DNA of 64,000 bases from Mytilus galloprovincialis (lineage: Eukaryota; Mollusca; Bivalvia; Mytilida; Mytilidae): assembly GCF_965363235.1 (NCBI RefSeq), contig NC_134840.1:85718916-85782915 (forward strand). The letters run 5' to 3'. Shown here piece by piece: positions 11,896 to 24,869 of the stretch (position 1 is the first letter of the stretch; the number at the start of each line of letters is the position of its first letter). A program made the translations under genes and the position numbers. Below the pieces are notes generated by a model. That model worked only from the letters and a program-made list of their open reading frames with translations. It was not told the origin of the DNA and ran no database searches.

Positions 11896-12250
11896 ATTAT
11901 ATGTTAAGTGGACATCAAAATTGTTTCCGATTGCATTATAATTTGAGCATAGTGTATAGTAAGAAAATACTTATATAACAAAAATTTAAAAAAAAACCTC
12001 CACCTCCTGTTAATTCAAAACAAAACTTCCTTTTTCAATTTGATTAGAGACTTTCCTTTTTTAATTTTGCACGGAGCTCAGTATTTTTTTTATTCTACTT
12101 TTTTCAAATGGCAAAAAACAAAAGCTCAAACAATTCAAACGAATGGAAAACAATTGACACATTCCTGACTTGGTATACATATTTCCTTATGAAGAAAATG
12201 TCGAATTCAAACTTTGTTTTATAGCTAGATAAACCTTTTGTCTTGGTTTT

Positions 12251-15200
12251 GATATTAGAAAATCTCGACAGAGCCTAACATTTTCCCTACCATTTAAGCC
12301 TTATCATACATCATTATTAATTCAGGTTATTATACCGGTACTTAGATTGTCTTTATATTTTTCTTTTCTGTTTAGTCCTTTTTTGGCAATATCCTGTTGG
12401 CGTTGTTCGTAATTTTACATCCCACTATTGTGATTTGATGTTATGGTAATTCCTATTTAAAAAAGACAGTATTTTTTACATATAAAATATTCATTCATTC
12501 ATTCATGTAGCACAGAGGTGACAACCGATCTCCTTTTGAAATGAAATATATAAGTGTTTACACGTCCACTGCGAATATACTGTCAATCATAAGTTCAACT
12601 GAAAATCTTTTGGTAGTAGATTATTTCATGGAGATAAATTTACAGAGACATTTTCTGGCAAATGTTCTTTTATGTTCCTTTTGTAGATAAAGTCTAATAT
12701 TTGATTTTGTCAGATTTTATGGACTTTCTCTTTTTTGGAGCTTGAAATGTTTGTTATAATTTTGTATAACCATTCAATACATTTAAAGGATGATATTTAG
12801 ATGTGCAAAAAATAAGATCTTATTCTATTATTGTTGAAAAAAAACCTTTTATTTTTCGAATGGATAGCTGTTTTTAAATGATTTTTATCGCTTTTCTGAC
12901 CAAACATAGAGATAGTTTCCACATTCACGGTTCATTAAAATTTTTCTTAATATATCAAACTATTGCTGTAAATCATATAGAGATAAAGAAAAAGGGAAAA
13001 ATCATTGTAATAAGCCCTATAAACAACTTTATTCATAATTGTAAAAAAATGTATGTACATCTATAGGTAGTTATACCTCTAATGACACCGTTTAGTAGAT
13101 ATCTTAAAATCATGCACTTGTGATTCAAATTTTCATCTTTGAGTTATTTAAGAATTTTTCTTGAACGCTATCTTGTCCTTTAAATATGGATACATTCCAT
13201 CAAGTTGGACATTTATATTGACTGTCTAACCCCTTGTTGACATAATTATGATTAATATAGATATTAATAAAGACTTAGTTTTTGATAACGTTAAATTAGG
13301 AGAATATTATCTCCACAAAGAACCTTCAACTTTAAAAATTACAATATGAATGAATATACAGATTTCATAAAAAGGATAAACAGTAAATCTTTCATTATTT
13401 CCCAATATTTAAGGAATTCTTTACTAAAAGAGAAAGTCATAAACTTTTAATTTATTTCATTTTACAACCGTTAATCCTATTTTTACGTTTTGTTCCACCA
13501 AAACTACTTTTCCTTCATTTTTAATAATCCTTTTTAAATCTTTTTACCAAAAAATTGATATGTGCAACGGGTGTTTTTGTAATAAGTTAATAATATTGGA
13601 ACTGAATATAAAAAAAAAAATATAGATGAAAGAACCTTAGAAATCCTGTTTTTTTCTCTATGTACCATGATTTATTAAGAAGGTGGTAAACTACCGTACG
13701 ACATAAAAGAGGATGATATCTTGAATTAGCAAGGTTAAAGACGCTATCAAAATTAGACGAGACCAAGCACACAAACATTGTTAACCATCAAAACGTTAAC
13801 GATGGATACGTGTCAGCAATCAACATCTTACCTTGGAAAATTATTGTTTTTCACTCGTTCACACGTATTATAAAGTTTAATTTTGTTCGTTTTTATCTAC
13901 TTCACCTTTTTGAATAATAGGAGTGTGGTAGTTTTTTGTTATACATTTTTTAATATAATTATCTTCAGTCTATAAGAAGAATTTCGACAAAACCTAGTTA
14001 GCTGGCGATACTCGTTTTTGTTTGTTTTATATTATCTGTATTTGATTTTCAATCGAACAAACGTGTATTAATGCAATCTGAGCTTTTTATTATTTAAAAA
14101 TGTAAGAGATCGGTGTTTAAAAAGAAAGAATATTAACAACGTGATGACCTTGGCTATGACAGAAAGGAAGGATACGACTGTCATTCATTTGTAGAAAATT
14201 CACTATCTTGAAGAATTTCTTGTTGATCTACAAGTTACATTTTCTGCCAAAAATATTTTTTAAGGAAATAAACGTTACTTTACGTTGAAGGAAAAAAACA
14301 TATTGATAATGTACATAATTTGAACAAGCAAATTCGTCAATAATTTTTCAGAACTGGTTTTGTAAATTCCTAAAAGAGAATCTATTTTTTTCATTTTTAA
14401 ACGTTTTTGATATTCATGGTATTCAAGGTTTTGTTTATTAACTTTTCACCTTCAAAGCCGTTGTTCATTTTTTTTAACATATCGGTATCCCTTTCCAGTT
14501 AGATAATTAATTTGTTGGACTTATAACAGTAATGCAATTACTTTTGTCCAAAACTTGATATTTAAGTCTAGCACTGATGACATAAGGAACGGTATTATTT
14601 TTGGGCAATAGGCATAATTGTATCATTTTAACAGTTTTCCAACAAGCACAGTGAGTCAACACACACTGAAAAAGTTATTCAATAATATTCAGGAGTATAT
14701 GTTATTAGAAGACCATCAGCGCTCAACGACCTGTTGACATACATGAATAAATGTAAATCAAAAAGAAATTCCATTTTTTTTTTCATCCGTTCATAATGAT
14801 TTCCTATATTGACTTGAGTAAGGTACATTAAAACGCAACCTGATTTCCAGAAATAAGTATGGTTATATCTTTCACGGTACCACAACAATAAAAAAAAAAA
14901 ACCACATGTTGTCGTTACCATATACGGTATTCGGGAAATTGTACTGTCATAGCAAAACTGCATACGAGTATGTACTTAAATCACGCAGTTATTTACAATT
15001 GTATATGACTACGAGGGAAACAAACCTAAGCCTATATACTTATATTTGTTAGGAAGTATTGCATGTACTAAGTATATTAGAATAGTTTATGTCCAGTATT
15101 TAAGCACGTACTATAAATGTCAATGTCATTGTAAAATCGGTCAGGGTGGTTTTCATCAACTACGTTGTAAAATTTCCATGATTGTGTGTGCGTGTTTGCA

Positions 15201-15252
15201 GTATATATAGGATAACTTACTGTGAAATTTTAGAAAAACATATGTATCAAAT
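12251..15252. other. AT-rich intergenic DNA upstream of receptor gene 2
   Basis: Three kilobases of AT-rich sequence with many homopolymer runs. Short ORFs at 12878-13066, 13587-13778 and 14679-14963 show no domain, signal peptide or splice context. I see no repeat shared with other parts of the window. The promoter of gene 2 must lie near the right end but has no readable motif. Confidence 0.45.
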
Positions 15253-16710
15253 ATGTCTTATGTCAGTACAACTTACAATGGTAATGTTACAATACTATAC
15301 AGACAAGAGGTTCGCCTTGTTGACGGTTACGATTTACCTGTTTATGGAATTAGTGACGAAACTTTTTACATAGTTCATATCCCAGCTATAGCATGTATAT
15401 GTATCAGTTTCATATGTGCAGTAGCAGTAATTGGGTATTCTTTTTATCACCAAAAATGTTCTACGTTCTTCGAATGGACTAAAAGTGAAAGATTTGTTGT
15501 GTACATGGCGCTATGTGATGCTTTGTTTAACATTTCACATTTTTGCGATCACACACACATTGTTGTTACAAAATCTTTCCCAATGCCGAAATCTCTATGC
15601 GCATTCTACGGATTCATATTAGCAGAATTCGTAACAGCTCAAAACTTAATGGTCAATATTGTTGCAATAAATGTGTTTGTATTAATATATTTTCGAAAAC
15701 AGATAGACTTCGGTCGATGGGATTATCGACTTTTGGTATATGTTTTCGGTGTTCCTGCAGTAGGAGCTACGATTGCAGCTACGCTAGGAAAATTTGGTCC
15801 GAGTGGAGCATTGTAAGTGTTATTTTTTTTTCAAAGACTTCAAACTAGTATTTTAAATAATAACCACACAATTTAATTTATTCGTTAAATGAAATTGTTA
15901 ATATTCCTTTATGAATCATTTTCGAATTGCATTTTTTTATTATCAAAGATCGTGAGCCCTTATTAAAATAGAGTATTTAAAAGTAACTTAAACATTCAGT
16001 TTATTGAATCGGGTTTACTTATATTCAAGTATGGCTTTATATCGGGTAAATCTAGTATGAACTGCCTATGTTTAGGATATAAAAATAAGAAAATAATTGC
16101 AATGAGGTTGCTATGTTCCATTATAGCAAAATCGATCAACTCTTTAACATTAAAGTGACATTAGTTCATTAACCTGTTTTGTTTGATGTTTTTTTTATTA
16201 AATATCATTAACAAGGTTTATTTTTGTTCTAGTTGTTACATCGACGCAGTTAAAGGGCAAATGACATATATTTTCTTCACGACAGTACCTTTACTACTGA
16301 TATTAGTGAGTAATACAGTCATGTATGTAGTCAGTTGGTTCCGAATATATACAGAAACACGTGAAATCAAGAGCTCGCTTGGAAAATCATCAAGAGCTAT
16401 ACGAGCATCACATAAAGCTGCAAAAACTATGTCTTTGTTTGTAACTGCATTCTTTGTCCAATGGTGGGCTCTTGCTGTTTATGGCTTATTGCAGCTGATA
16501 GGAAGCGTACCAGCCATTATGGTTAATCTTGTCACGACATTTTCAAACATTGGAGGTCTTCTAAATGGAATTGTATTTATAATTATAATACGAAGGAAAA
16601 GAGAGAAATCAGAAGAGAAAGGATCAAACGATAAAGCAGGGTCCGGCGGTACGACCAGTTCACATATCAATTCTAAGGTTCATTCGACAAATACACAAAG
16701 TACCGTTTGA
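15253..16710 (+). CDS. Orphan seven-transmembrane receptor, array gene 2 (subfamily A), two exons
   Basis: Exons are 15253-15812 and 16233-16710; the 420-bp intron (GTAAGT...TTCTAG) interrupts the same Phe codon as in all paralogues. The product is 345 aa with one sequon (Asn11) and VDGYDLPVYG before TM1. TM2 is preceded by WTKSERFVVYMALCDALFN, the subfamily A signature. Cys116 and Cys188 form the expected TM3-loop 2 pair. Loop 3 contains SLGKSSR followed by SHKAAKTMS leading into TM6 (FVQWWALAVYG); TM7 ends LNGIVFIIIIRRKREK. The cytoplasmic tail is basic, then Gly-Ser-Gly-rich, ending QSTV, a class I PDZ-ligand pattern. Loop 2 reads CYIDAVKG where others have C[YF]FDG. Other ORFs overlapping exon 1 are frame shadows. 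Confidence 0.88.
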
Positions 16711-16806
16711 ATTGTTGAACTCAATATAACATATCTATGCTATTACGTTTTAAATTGTTTAATTTCTATATTATCTGGTTTTTTTCTTTGTTGAAATATA
16801 AAATTT

Positions 16807-16812
16807 AATAAA
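16807..16812 (+). promoter_or_regulatory. Candidate polyadenylation signal of receptor gene 2
   Basis: AATAAA about 97 bases past the stop codon, at a plausible distance for a short 3' UTR. In AT-rich DNA the hexamer is common by chance, so support is weak. Confidence 0.3.
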
Positions 16813-17526
16813 ATCGGAAATACTCTTTTGATATAAATTGCAAACTCTCTTGCAAATACAGCATGATATAATGACCAATCTTTAACATTTGGGCTGATAC
16901 ATTTCAAAACTTATATTTTCTGATACTTTATATTTTTAAAGAGAAATTTTGAAACGCATTTATTAAGCTATAGGAAGATGTTGGATAATCATGAATAAGA
17001 CAGCAACCATCGAAAATAGCATGAAGGCAACTAGAGGTCAACATTGAGTATCAAACTATAGAATTTGTTACCCAATTCAAGTTGGACACCATAAAACATT
17101 GTTAAAGTGAGATGATAATGAAGGTTCCATCTTCCTCAGGCTACATTACATGTATGATGTGAAACATTTTCACATTCAATTCTAGTGCTTATGCATTTAT
17201 GGTTTTCAAAGGTTTTTCTTTTTTTATCTTTTCTAATGAATGTATCTCTGAAACAACGCTTTCGAAATAATTAAATTTACAGTTTTTGTTTTCACTTAAT
17301 ATTTGCTTTTGTTTTGATTTTTTGAAAAAGTATTTACATTTTCTATTTCTAAAATTGTGTTTTTTAAGTGATTGCTTCTTTAACGTTTTTCTGCAAATGC
17401 TTAAAAAAATGTTAAATTGCAATTTATTTAATATGTCTATCTTTTGTAAAATGAGTATTGGGGAGGAAACAAATTATTATTTGGAGAATTTACAAAATAA
17501 TCATTAGCTAGAATGTGTCCATAATA

Positions 17527-17806
17527 CACTGATGCCCCACTCGCACTGCCATTTATGTATGTAAAGTGGACAATTGGGGTTAAAACTCTAATTTGGCATT
17601 ACAATGAGTAAGATCATATCATAGGGAACATGTGTACTAAGTTTAAAGTTGATTAGACTTCAACTTCAATGAAAACCACCTTGACAAAAAACTTTAATCT
17701 GAAGCGGGACTGATGGACGGACGAAAGAACGAACGGACGAACGGATGGACGGACGCACAGACAAGAAAACATAATGTCCCTCTACTGTCGTAGGTAGGGC
17801 ATAGCA
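17527..17806. mobile_element. Short element with GATGCCCCAC / GTAGGGCAT ends
   Basis: Roughly 280 bases bounded by GATGCCCCACTCGC on the left and, inverted, GTAGGGCATAGC on the right. It contains the mollusc-type stretch TTGATTAGACTTCAACTTCA followed by a run of GGACGGACG-like repeats at 17713-17762. No coding capacity. It resembles a widespread bivalve MITE-like repeat, from memory of the style only. Confidence 0.45.
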
Positions 17807-18339
17807 GGTAAGACATAAAAATACCAGGCGACACTAAAATAAAATTATGAATAATCTAGAATCTAGTAGCTGATACTTAAAGTATTTTTCCATTGTAGCT
17901 ATATGAAAAGAAACACTTATGAAATAAAACATATTCAAAGACTGCAAAAAATCCTTATAATTTCATTATAAGATAATAATGTTAAAAAAAAAATCAGTTC
18001 GGAAATGTTTTATGCATTTTGGAATGAATAAACAGTCCTTCTGGGTATCTTTTCAAGTGATTTTAAAGTTCTTTTTCAATTTTTTTTATTTGTGTTTGCT
18101 TTTCTGTTTTCTTTATTTGAAAATATAGAAAACTGAGATAATGTCAGTTTGTCAAATCTGAGATTTGGAAGTACAGCTCAATAAGACGGCAATGACGTAT
18201 CTGATGTTTAACAGGTATTATGTAAATAATGGCCGGAGTTCGAGCAACGTGAACTTAAACTGGACATTTGATCTAAATGGATCTTAACACTGTTTGGGTC
18301 GTGTATTCAGGAGCTTATTTAAAATTTACGACTTATAAG

Positions 18340-18421
18340 GCTGAAATTTTCATCCCGAAACGGTAATCGAACCAGGAACATTTGTGTTAGTAGTCCGATG
18401 CTAACCACTACACCACGGCTT
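18340..18421 (-). repeat. tRNA-derived SINE head
   Basis: On the minus strand: GCCGTGGTGTAGTGGTTAGC (A box) then CTGGTTCGATTACC (B box) with proper spacing. A second copy of the same head lies at 19236-19315. The end does not pair back to the GCCGTGG start, so it is not a functional tRNA. Confidence 0.55.
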
Positions 18422-19029
18422 TCTTAAATTTTTTTTAGATGCAATAGATGTATAACCTGTACATTAACCGATTGTGTCCTATTCCTGTTTGTTGCTTTTT
18501 TTGTCTTTTTCATCAAATGTTGAGATTTGAAAATCATTAAGCTACTGTTGCTTTAATTAAAAACAAGCTATTTGTAGTAAAGATGAGTAAAAGAAACGGA
18601 AACTTTAGTATAATTTTTGTTTCGTTGTTTCCATTTGTAGGAGTGTTGTGTCATGGACGGAAAAAACATGTTGTTTTATGTATGAATGAATATTGTTATA
18701 GTTTTTATTGCTGTTTATGTGGCTTATCGATTAACTATTACCACCATACTTCATACACATACACCGCTCTGATGTTTGAAATAGAAATAATGTAACAATA
18801 TCTATTATTCGTGATAAATATTTTAGTTTTTTTCATAATTATAGCACACAGTAGGATAAAACTATGTTTTCCATGTTTATGAACAGCAGTATACTACTTT
18901 TTACTTTATTTACTCATTCACGAAATGTAATCATTGTTTTTTTTAATACTTTCCACTAACAAGATTAATTTAAAGATATTTATTTATAGTTGATTGGGAA
19001 ACAAGTTTTGCAACTTATATTAATCCCTT

Positions 19030-19320
19030 TCCACTTTGCGGGTGCGAGTGCTGCCTTGTAGCGGCATTAGCCTACTCTTTTTCGAAATCTACAAGGGTGT
19101 CTCTAACGTGCAAGAGATATGGTTCTCTTTTAACACGGGTCAGCCATTTATCGTCCCCTTCCGACGGACTGTCATCGTTTCCTCAAGACCATACTCGCAG
19201 ATGGTATCAAGGAAGAGCCGAAAATTGAGTTCCTGAAATTTTCATTCAAAACGGAATCGAACCAGGAACCTTTGTGTTAGAAGTCCGATGCACTAACCAC
19301 AACACCACGGCTCACTAACA
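19030..19320 (-). repeat. tRNA-derived SINE with conserved body domain
   Basis: On the minus strand it starts with the tRNA-like head (GCCGTGGTGTTGTGGTTAG, then GGTTCGATTCC). The body reads GAGTATGGTCTTGAGGAAAC, CGTCGGAAGGGGACGATAAA, CTGACCCGTGTTAAAAG and GCAGCACTCGCACCCGC. This resembles the deeply conserved body domains (Nin/Meta type) of invertebrate SINEs; which one I cannot settle. It is the most complete SINE in the window, and its body is more GC-rich than its surroundings. Confidence 0.65.
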
Positions 19321-19852
19321 AGATGCAACTAATTAATCATTAACTCTTTTTTCTTAAAATATTCCAAATAGTATTGTTCTGTATGAGCTCATTTGAGTTC
19401 TCTCTCAGGTATAAGACACTACATTCACAATGCCTTGTCTTTAGGCGACATACACAATTGAATTTTTTTTATAACTTCAATGAAAGCTGATTTATCTCCA
19501 ATCATAAAAGGCTTGTATGAAAGCATTGTCAATATGAGATTCATAATGTACACATTCATGTATTTGTCTGGTTTAATTATTAATATGCAATTAGGACAGT
19601 GTTATGAAACTGTGACAACAAAGGAAAAAACACCTATTAGGTATATCATCATGTATCGATATTTCGATTTATATGGAGAGAGATTAAAACGTTTAGCACA
19701 CTTTACATCAAAGGGTCATGAAAATAATGATTTCAACATGGGTTTTGTAAAATTTATAAATAACATATAGGTTTGATGAACTATAAATTAATTTAACGTT
19801 ATCGACGATTGTTTTATAATGACATCGAGAATGAATATCGGGAGACATATAT

Positions 19853-20012
19853 AGATTCTAACATTGATACGAGTAGATTATCGGATTTATCCAATGGAGA
19901 TAGTTAAATTATCAATTTAAGAGTCCGAGCCTCGGCGAATACTTTAAAATTTATTATTCAACTATCGAGATTGGATAAATCCGATAATCCACGAGTAACT
20001 ATGTAAGAATCT
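19853..20012. repeat. 160-bp fold-back MITE
   Basis: Inverted arms begin AGATTCTAACATTGATACGA and end AACTATGTAAGAATCT, with a strong inner match of GATTATCGGATTTATCCAAT against its complement. The centre (CGAGCCTCGGCG) is also near-palindromic, leaving almost no loop. Non-coding. Confidence 0.75.
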
Positions 20013-20407
20013 GTTTCTCTAATGATTAAAAGATACATTTTATTTTTTTGTTAACCGTAAAATCCCCTTCGAGTGCCTTTCACATTGCACGAAGTTGTCA
20101 ATTTCATTAACACCTGTTATAGCATATTTTGATTCATCCAGTTAGCTAAAAAGGTCATGACCCTTAAATCATTTAATGATCTTTTGAGATCACCTGCAAC
20201 CACACGTTGATTAAATTGTTTTATACAATGGGTTCGGAAAGGGAAAAGTTTCCATAGAATTAGAGAAACTGGTTTATTCCGTTCTTTCACTGTTATTATT
20301 ATTAGTCCAGGGAATCTGAAGTTTAACCTCACACAAATTGCAACAGATTTATTTTTCATGAAAAACGAAGATTACAACTATATAATTAACATCGGCAAAA
20401 ATCGGAC

Positions 20408-20879
20408 CAAAAAAAAGGCTTAATTAATAATAAAAAGAAGCAGTTGTGGTTGTCATCTCGGTCCGCCGATTACCAAGGTGAAAACAGCCATTTTGATAAG
20501 TCCAAATTGAAATATATGTGTGGAGTTACATTTCTTTTAAATCGTTTTAATAGGTCTTTAAGTTTTGGCAGGTTTCCATGGCAACGACGACAATTTTTGA
20601 TATACCAAAATCAAATGCCACATCAACAAATACCAAACAATGTTTCATTACATTTAAAGCATTTTAGAACTTTCATATTTTTGTCGTTTCGATGGCAACA
20701 GTGACCATATTGGAAATACCAAAGTTCAATGCCGCATCTATGTATGCAAATTTACCTTTCAGTAAGGTTCATTTAGTTTGGAGCTTTAATTACGGACGAA
20801 TTATATTATGTTTGGTATTTGTGGACCGGGATGACAACCACAACTGCTTCTTTTTATTATTAATTTAGCCTTTTTTTTG
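20408..20879. mobile_element. 472-bp MITE with ~65-bp terminal inverted repeats
   Basis: Left end CAAAAAAAAGGCTTAATTAA, right end (complement) CAAAAAAAAGGCTAAATTAA. The match continues through AGAAGCAGTTGTGGTTGTCA on both sides for about 65 bases with few differences. The interior holds two degenerate copies of a module containing CATGGCAACGAC/GATGGCAACAG and ATACCAAA. There is no transposase. I could not recognise a clear target-site duplication. The ORFs spanning it are chance. Confidence 0.75.
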
Positions 20880-21794
20880 CTTAAAATACTTCAAGGGCAG
20901 ATAGTTTTGGCCTCAAATTCGAAAAGAGGTCAACCAAGCGTCATTAAAATCGATAATTAGACATTTACATAAAGACTTGTGGCAGGAAAACGCTCACTAG
21001 AGAAGTGAAAACAAAAATTTGAAAAAAAAGATAGGATGATTTATAGAATAACATTATTTATAGAATAAGGAAGGCGAGTAGTCATGCATTGCTCCATTGC
21101 AACAACTCGCCATTATGATTTTACGTCTAGATTTGCTATAAGGAATCTCTTTATATGCGTCATAATGAGTCCCCGAAACGAAAGAATGTTGCAACTTTCA
21201 GTCCTCCTAATGAGAGAAGTTTATTTTATTAACGGCAACCAAACCATGCGCACAAAAATGATCAAAGCATAAACGAGCACAGACGATTTCTGTTGTACGA
21301 TATTGTTATCACAAAATAGGCAATGTACATACGCAGTTTTGCTTATATAAACGAGAAAAATATGTCCTAAAAGACAAACTAATCATAAACTTTTTTATAT
21401 GACAAGAAAAATCGCAATGTAGATGAAAATTAATAGATTGACGTTCAGTATCACATCATATCAGGACTAAATCATGTTGATGGAATTTGCAAATGAACAT
21501 TGCTTTATACTAGACTGACACTCATAGTCTTAATTTAAACGTCCACCAATTTACAATCCTCATAAAAACATGTCAACCTTACCAGACACATTGTTTATGA
21601 ATCGATACCGACAAATCACTTCACTTACCCTTAATGCCTTATAATAAGCGGAGGCGCTGCAATTACTATTTTATATGTTTTCGGTTTTTTTAAAACCCAG
21701 AACCTTCCGAAGTGAACAAGTTATCATGGAGCAAACTGTTTTAAGTAAGATGCAAGACACATTTCTTGGTTGTTAATATAAACAAAACTTATAT

Positions 21795-21850
21795 AAAAAA
21801 AGAAGATGTGGTATGATTACCAATGAGACAACTCTCCACAAGAGACCACA
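21795..21850 (-). repeat. R2 repeat end fragment
   Basis: Contains AGAAGATGTGGTATGATTAC followed by CAATGAGACAACTCTCCA, the reverse complement of the end of the R2 copies at 24428-24702 and 39095-39352. The 250 bases after it (to about 22110) are less AT-rich than the surroundings, but I recognise nothing in them. Confidence 0.5.
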
Positions 21851-22299
21851 AAACCCGCTCTCCACGACGATGTGTTACTGGTAGATGAGTCTTTGACACT
21901 GTAGTAGATGGCTGTTAATACACTTAACTACGGATACAGCTTGCATCGGACGTCTGGCCAGCATAAGACATTCAACCATCCACGCATACTTCCTGTATGG
22001 TGTCTCATAAACTAGTTTGTTGAATGATCTGAGCTCGTAACATGTTGTGTGTACGGATATACAAGCTCATCCAGTACACCTTTACAGCTGTTAGTACTGA
22101 GAAGTGACTGGAATGATATAATGAAAATAAGAGTTATCGCCTTTTTTTATACTGAAGACATTTCTAATTCCATTTTTCTCTTCATGCCATTTTATTTTAA
22201 ATTTCTAATGTTTTCTTTCAAAGAAAAAATACCTTAGCAGTTAAAGGAAAACATTTTCAAAAACTTTCAATGTTCTTTAACTTCTAACCTCATTTGGAC

Positions 22300-23290
22300 C
22301 TTCTTGCTTTTTGATTCGAGCGTCACCTGAGTCATGTTTAGATGAAACCTGTATGGCCCGCGTATACCCGTTTGATCCTGGTATTTATAATGAGTCGATT
22401 TTCAAATTTTGGTTCGATGCAACTGCTGGTGAAGGTTTCCTTTTTTAGGGTATCATAAGCCTAGTAGTTAGTAACTTCTTGACAACTTTTTTGTTGAATT
22501 GAGAGATAGATTTTTTCCAGAAAGTATCGGTATTCCTATGGTAACGAACTGTGCGCCGCTCCTTGCCGACCTCTTCTTATTTTCAAATGAGAAAAAGTTC
22601 CTTTAGACACTTGCCAAATGCAAGGAAATCAAAGAAGCCATTTCATTTAATTCCACATTCAGTAACATTATCAATCCACACTTTTCTGATTGGGTTCTTT
22701 AAATATATCCTCCAGATATTAAAGAAATTGAATTAAAGAATTAAAGAAACAACAGAGTCTGCTTCCTCTGCCTCATTATTAAACATATACCACAAATTTG
22801 TCATGTCAGTTCGAGAATCTATGACAAACGAGACCACTGTAAATTCAGAAAATTTTGCATTTATTATTGCTATTTAGTCATTTTAGACTTAAATGCGATT
22901 TTATAATTTACGATTTTGAGAAAAATCCTGTTTAATTCATATAAAATATTTAAAAATGTGAGTTTAAATTATTGCGTTTACAACTCTGTCGCATTTTTCG
23001 CAATAATAAAAACCTCGCAATAATTTCTGAATTTACAGTATTATAATTTAGAAATTATCAATTTTCAGCACCTTAGTAGCAATGTTCCAACTTTACCTGC
23101 GTATGTGACATCTATTTCTCAATTCATTCTGTATTCAAGAGCTTGCACTTTTATTTAGACCAGTATATGAGCGGAAAGTTAATGAACCAGGGGTATGTCA
23201 AAGAACGTCTCGTCCTTTTTTAAAAACATCATCGGAAGATACCAAGACATTGTTGATTAATAGTACATATCAACTTCACAAAATAATACA
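22300..23290 (+). mobile_element. Penelope-like element remnant with an R1 unit at its left
   Basis: An R1-type piece (22305-22400) is followed by two protein-level matches to the Penelope-like reverse transcriptase also present at 51-52.5 kb. Around 22515-22680 there is a SIGIP...N.APLLADLF-like block and an ISFNSTF-like block; around 23115-23270 an ILYSRAC-like block and a KN...FFKN.IGRYQD-like block. The element is broken many times and only pieces remain. Confidence 0.5.
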
Positions 23291-24427
23291 CAATGGTCTT
23301 GGAAGTGTACATTCAAGACACTGACGTTGTTTATCATCGTTATATTATTCTTTTCTTTGTCTCTGTAAAGTATAACTGCTACCGATTGGTTTTTTTTTTG
23401 TAATATCCATTAGACGTGAGTCGGCACTTATACATTGTTTAATGTGCTATGTAATATTTTGTATTCCTTTCTTTCTTCCTTCCTTGTTTGCTTATGTGAT
23501 ATATCTATATGTCTTTTTGTATTTGTTGACATATTTGTTTGTTTTAATTGTGATTCAAAATACAATATTTTAATCCTGGTATCTATGTTTAGTTTGATAT
23601 TATATTTAGAAACGCCCATGGCGATTATCACATCCTCATTAACAAGAATAATAATAGGAATGCGAAATGGGTCGACCAGGATGAAGAGCAGGAGGTTTTA
23701 AATGCCACAGATCAATAAGGACATGCAATATATATGTAACATAAATTAAAGATAAACTTCGAAAAGGATATTATGATCATGATTTACGTTTCTCGAAGAA
23801 GTATTTTATCAAAGAAACAGCATTGCAATGCATAAAACGAGTAGTTAAAAGGATATGTTTTACATTCTTTATTTTTTCCCAAATTTTCATCGAACACATG
23901 TTAAAATAGCTCCGAAATCAATTAATCTAGTATTATGTTACAATGTTTATCATTGCATTTTACAATACGTAAGAAAATCGTTCAAAAATATGTCCATTAG
24001 TAAATATTGTGAAAATATATTACAAACAAATATCTTTTTATTGTATCATGTATCAACTAAGTATGACATTAAGAGTTGGCAAAAAGAACTGCAATACAAA
24101 ACTTGCCAATTTAATAGACTGAACATATCATTTCTCTTGTCTGTGTATTGTTACCTTTATAACATGGATTACTATTGCATACCATACAATGAAACTTGTT
24201 CTTTAAAAAAACCTTTTCTAAATTAACAATGAAATCAGCATGAAAGATTTGAGCACATTTTATCCGTACTTTATTATTTCTCTCACAAATTATTGATACA
24301 TTTTCTGTTGTAGATAAACTAAGATAAAGTTTTTTTAGTTGTCCGGTTGTTGTTTCACTGACACTAGGTATACTTTTCAATTACTTTAATATGTACATTT
24401 AATATATGCAGATGTTTGCATCTGTTC

Positions 24428-24702
24428 TGAGTCAGGAGTCTGATGTACAGTAGTTGTCGTTTGTTTATGCAATTTATACGTGTTTCTCGTTTGTCGTTTT
24501 TGTATAGAGATTAGACCGTTGATTTTCCCGTTTGAATGGTTTTACACATGTAATTTTAGGGGCCCTTTATAGCTTGTTGTTCGGTGTGAGCCAAGACTCT
24601 GTGTTGAAGGCCGTACCTTCACCTGTAATGGTTTACTTTTATAAATTGTTATTTGGATGGAAAGTTGTCTCATTGACACTCATACCACATCTTCCTATAT
24701 CT
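24428..24702 (+). repeat. R2 interspersed repeat
   Basis: Shares its whole order with 39095-39352 and its right half with 30935-31110: TTGTCGTTTGTTTATGC, then CCGTTTGAATGGTTTTACAC, GGCCGTA, and the end AGTTGTCTCATTGACACTCA with ACCACATCTTCC. About 270 bp, non-coding; the 65-codon ORF in it is incidental. The end motif also occurs alone at 4213, 27963 and, in reverse, 21795. Confidence 0.6.
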
Positions 24703-24869
24703 ATTTCCCAGTTTATGTTTGTTTCTTGATTTGTATCTGCTCTATCGAATTATTATTTATCAACATCGGTAAAACATAAAATAGAAAAAAAATATTGAAC
24801 TCCGAGGAAAATTCAAAACGGAAAATCCCAAATCAAATGTAAAAATCAAGTCAAACAAGCAAATGCACG

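Noticed and set aside
18340-18421. Genuine tRNA gene
   Set aside because: A and B boxes are present but the ends do not form an acceptor stem and the middle does not fold as an anticodon arm; a SINE head is the better reading.
18583-18795. 70-codon Cys/Tyr-rich ORF
   Set aside because: Cysteines are irregular, the signal-peptide-like start is weak, and no homologue or splice site is evident.
19480-19770. 96-codon ORF on the plus strand
   Set aside because: Part of it recurs as a non-coding diverged segment at 25795-25890 with the frame lost, so it is more likely repeat-derived than a gene.
23855-24226. 123-codon ORF on the plus strand
   Set aside because: Longest single frame outside recognised genes, but it is AT-driven (Tyr/Phe/Asn/Ile-rich) with no motif or splice context, and part of it is also open on the opposite strand.
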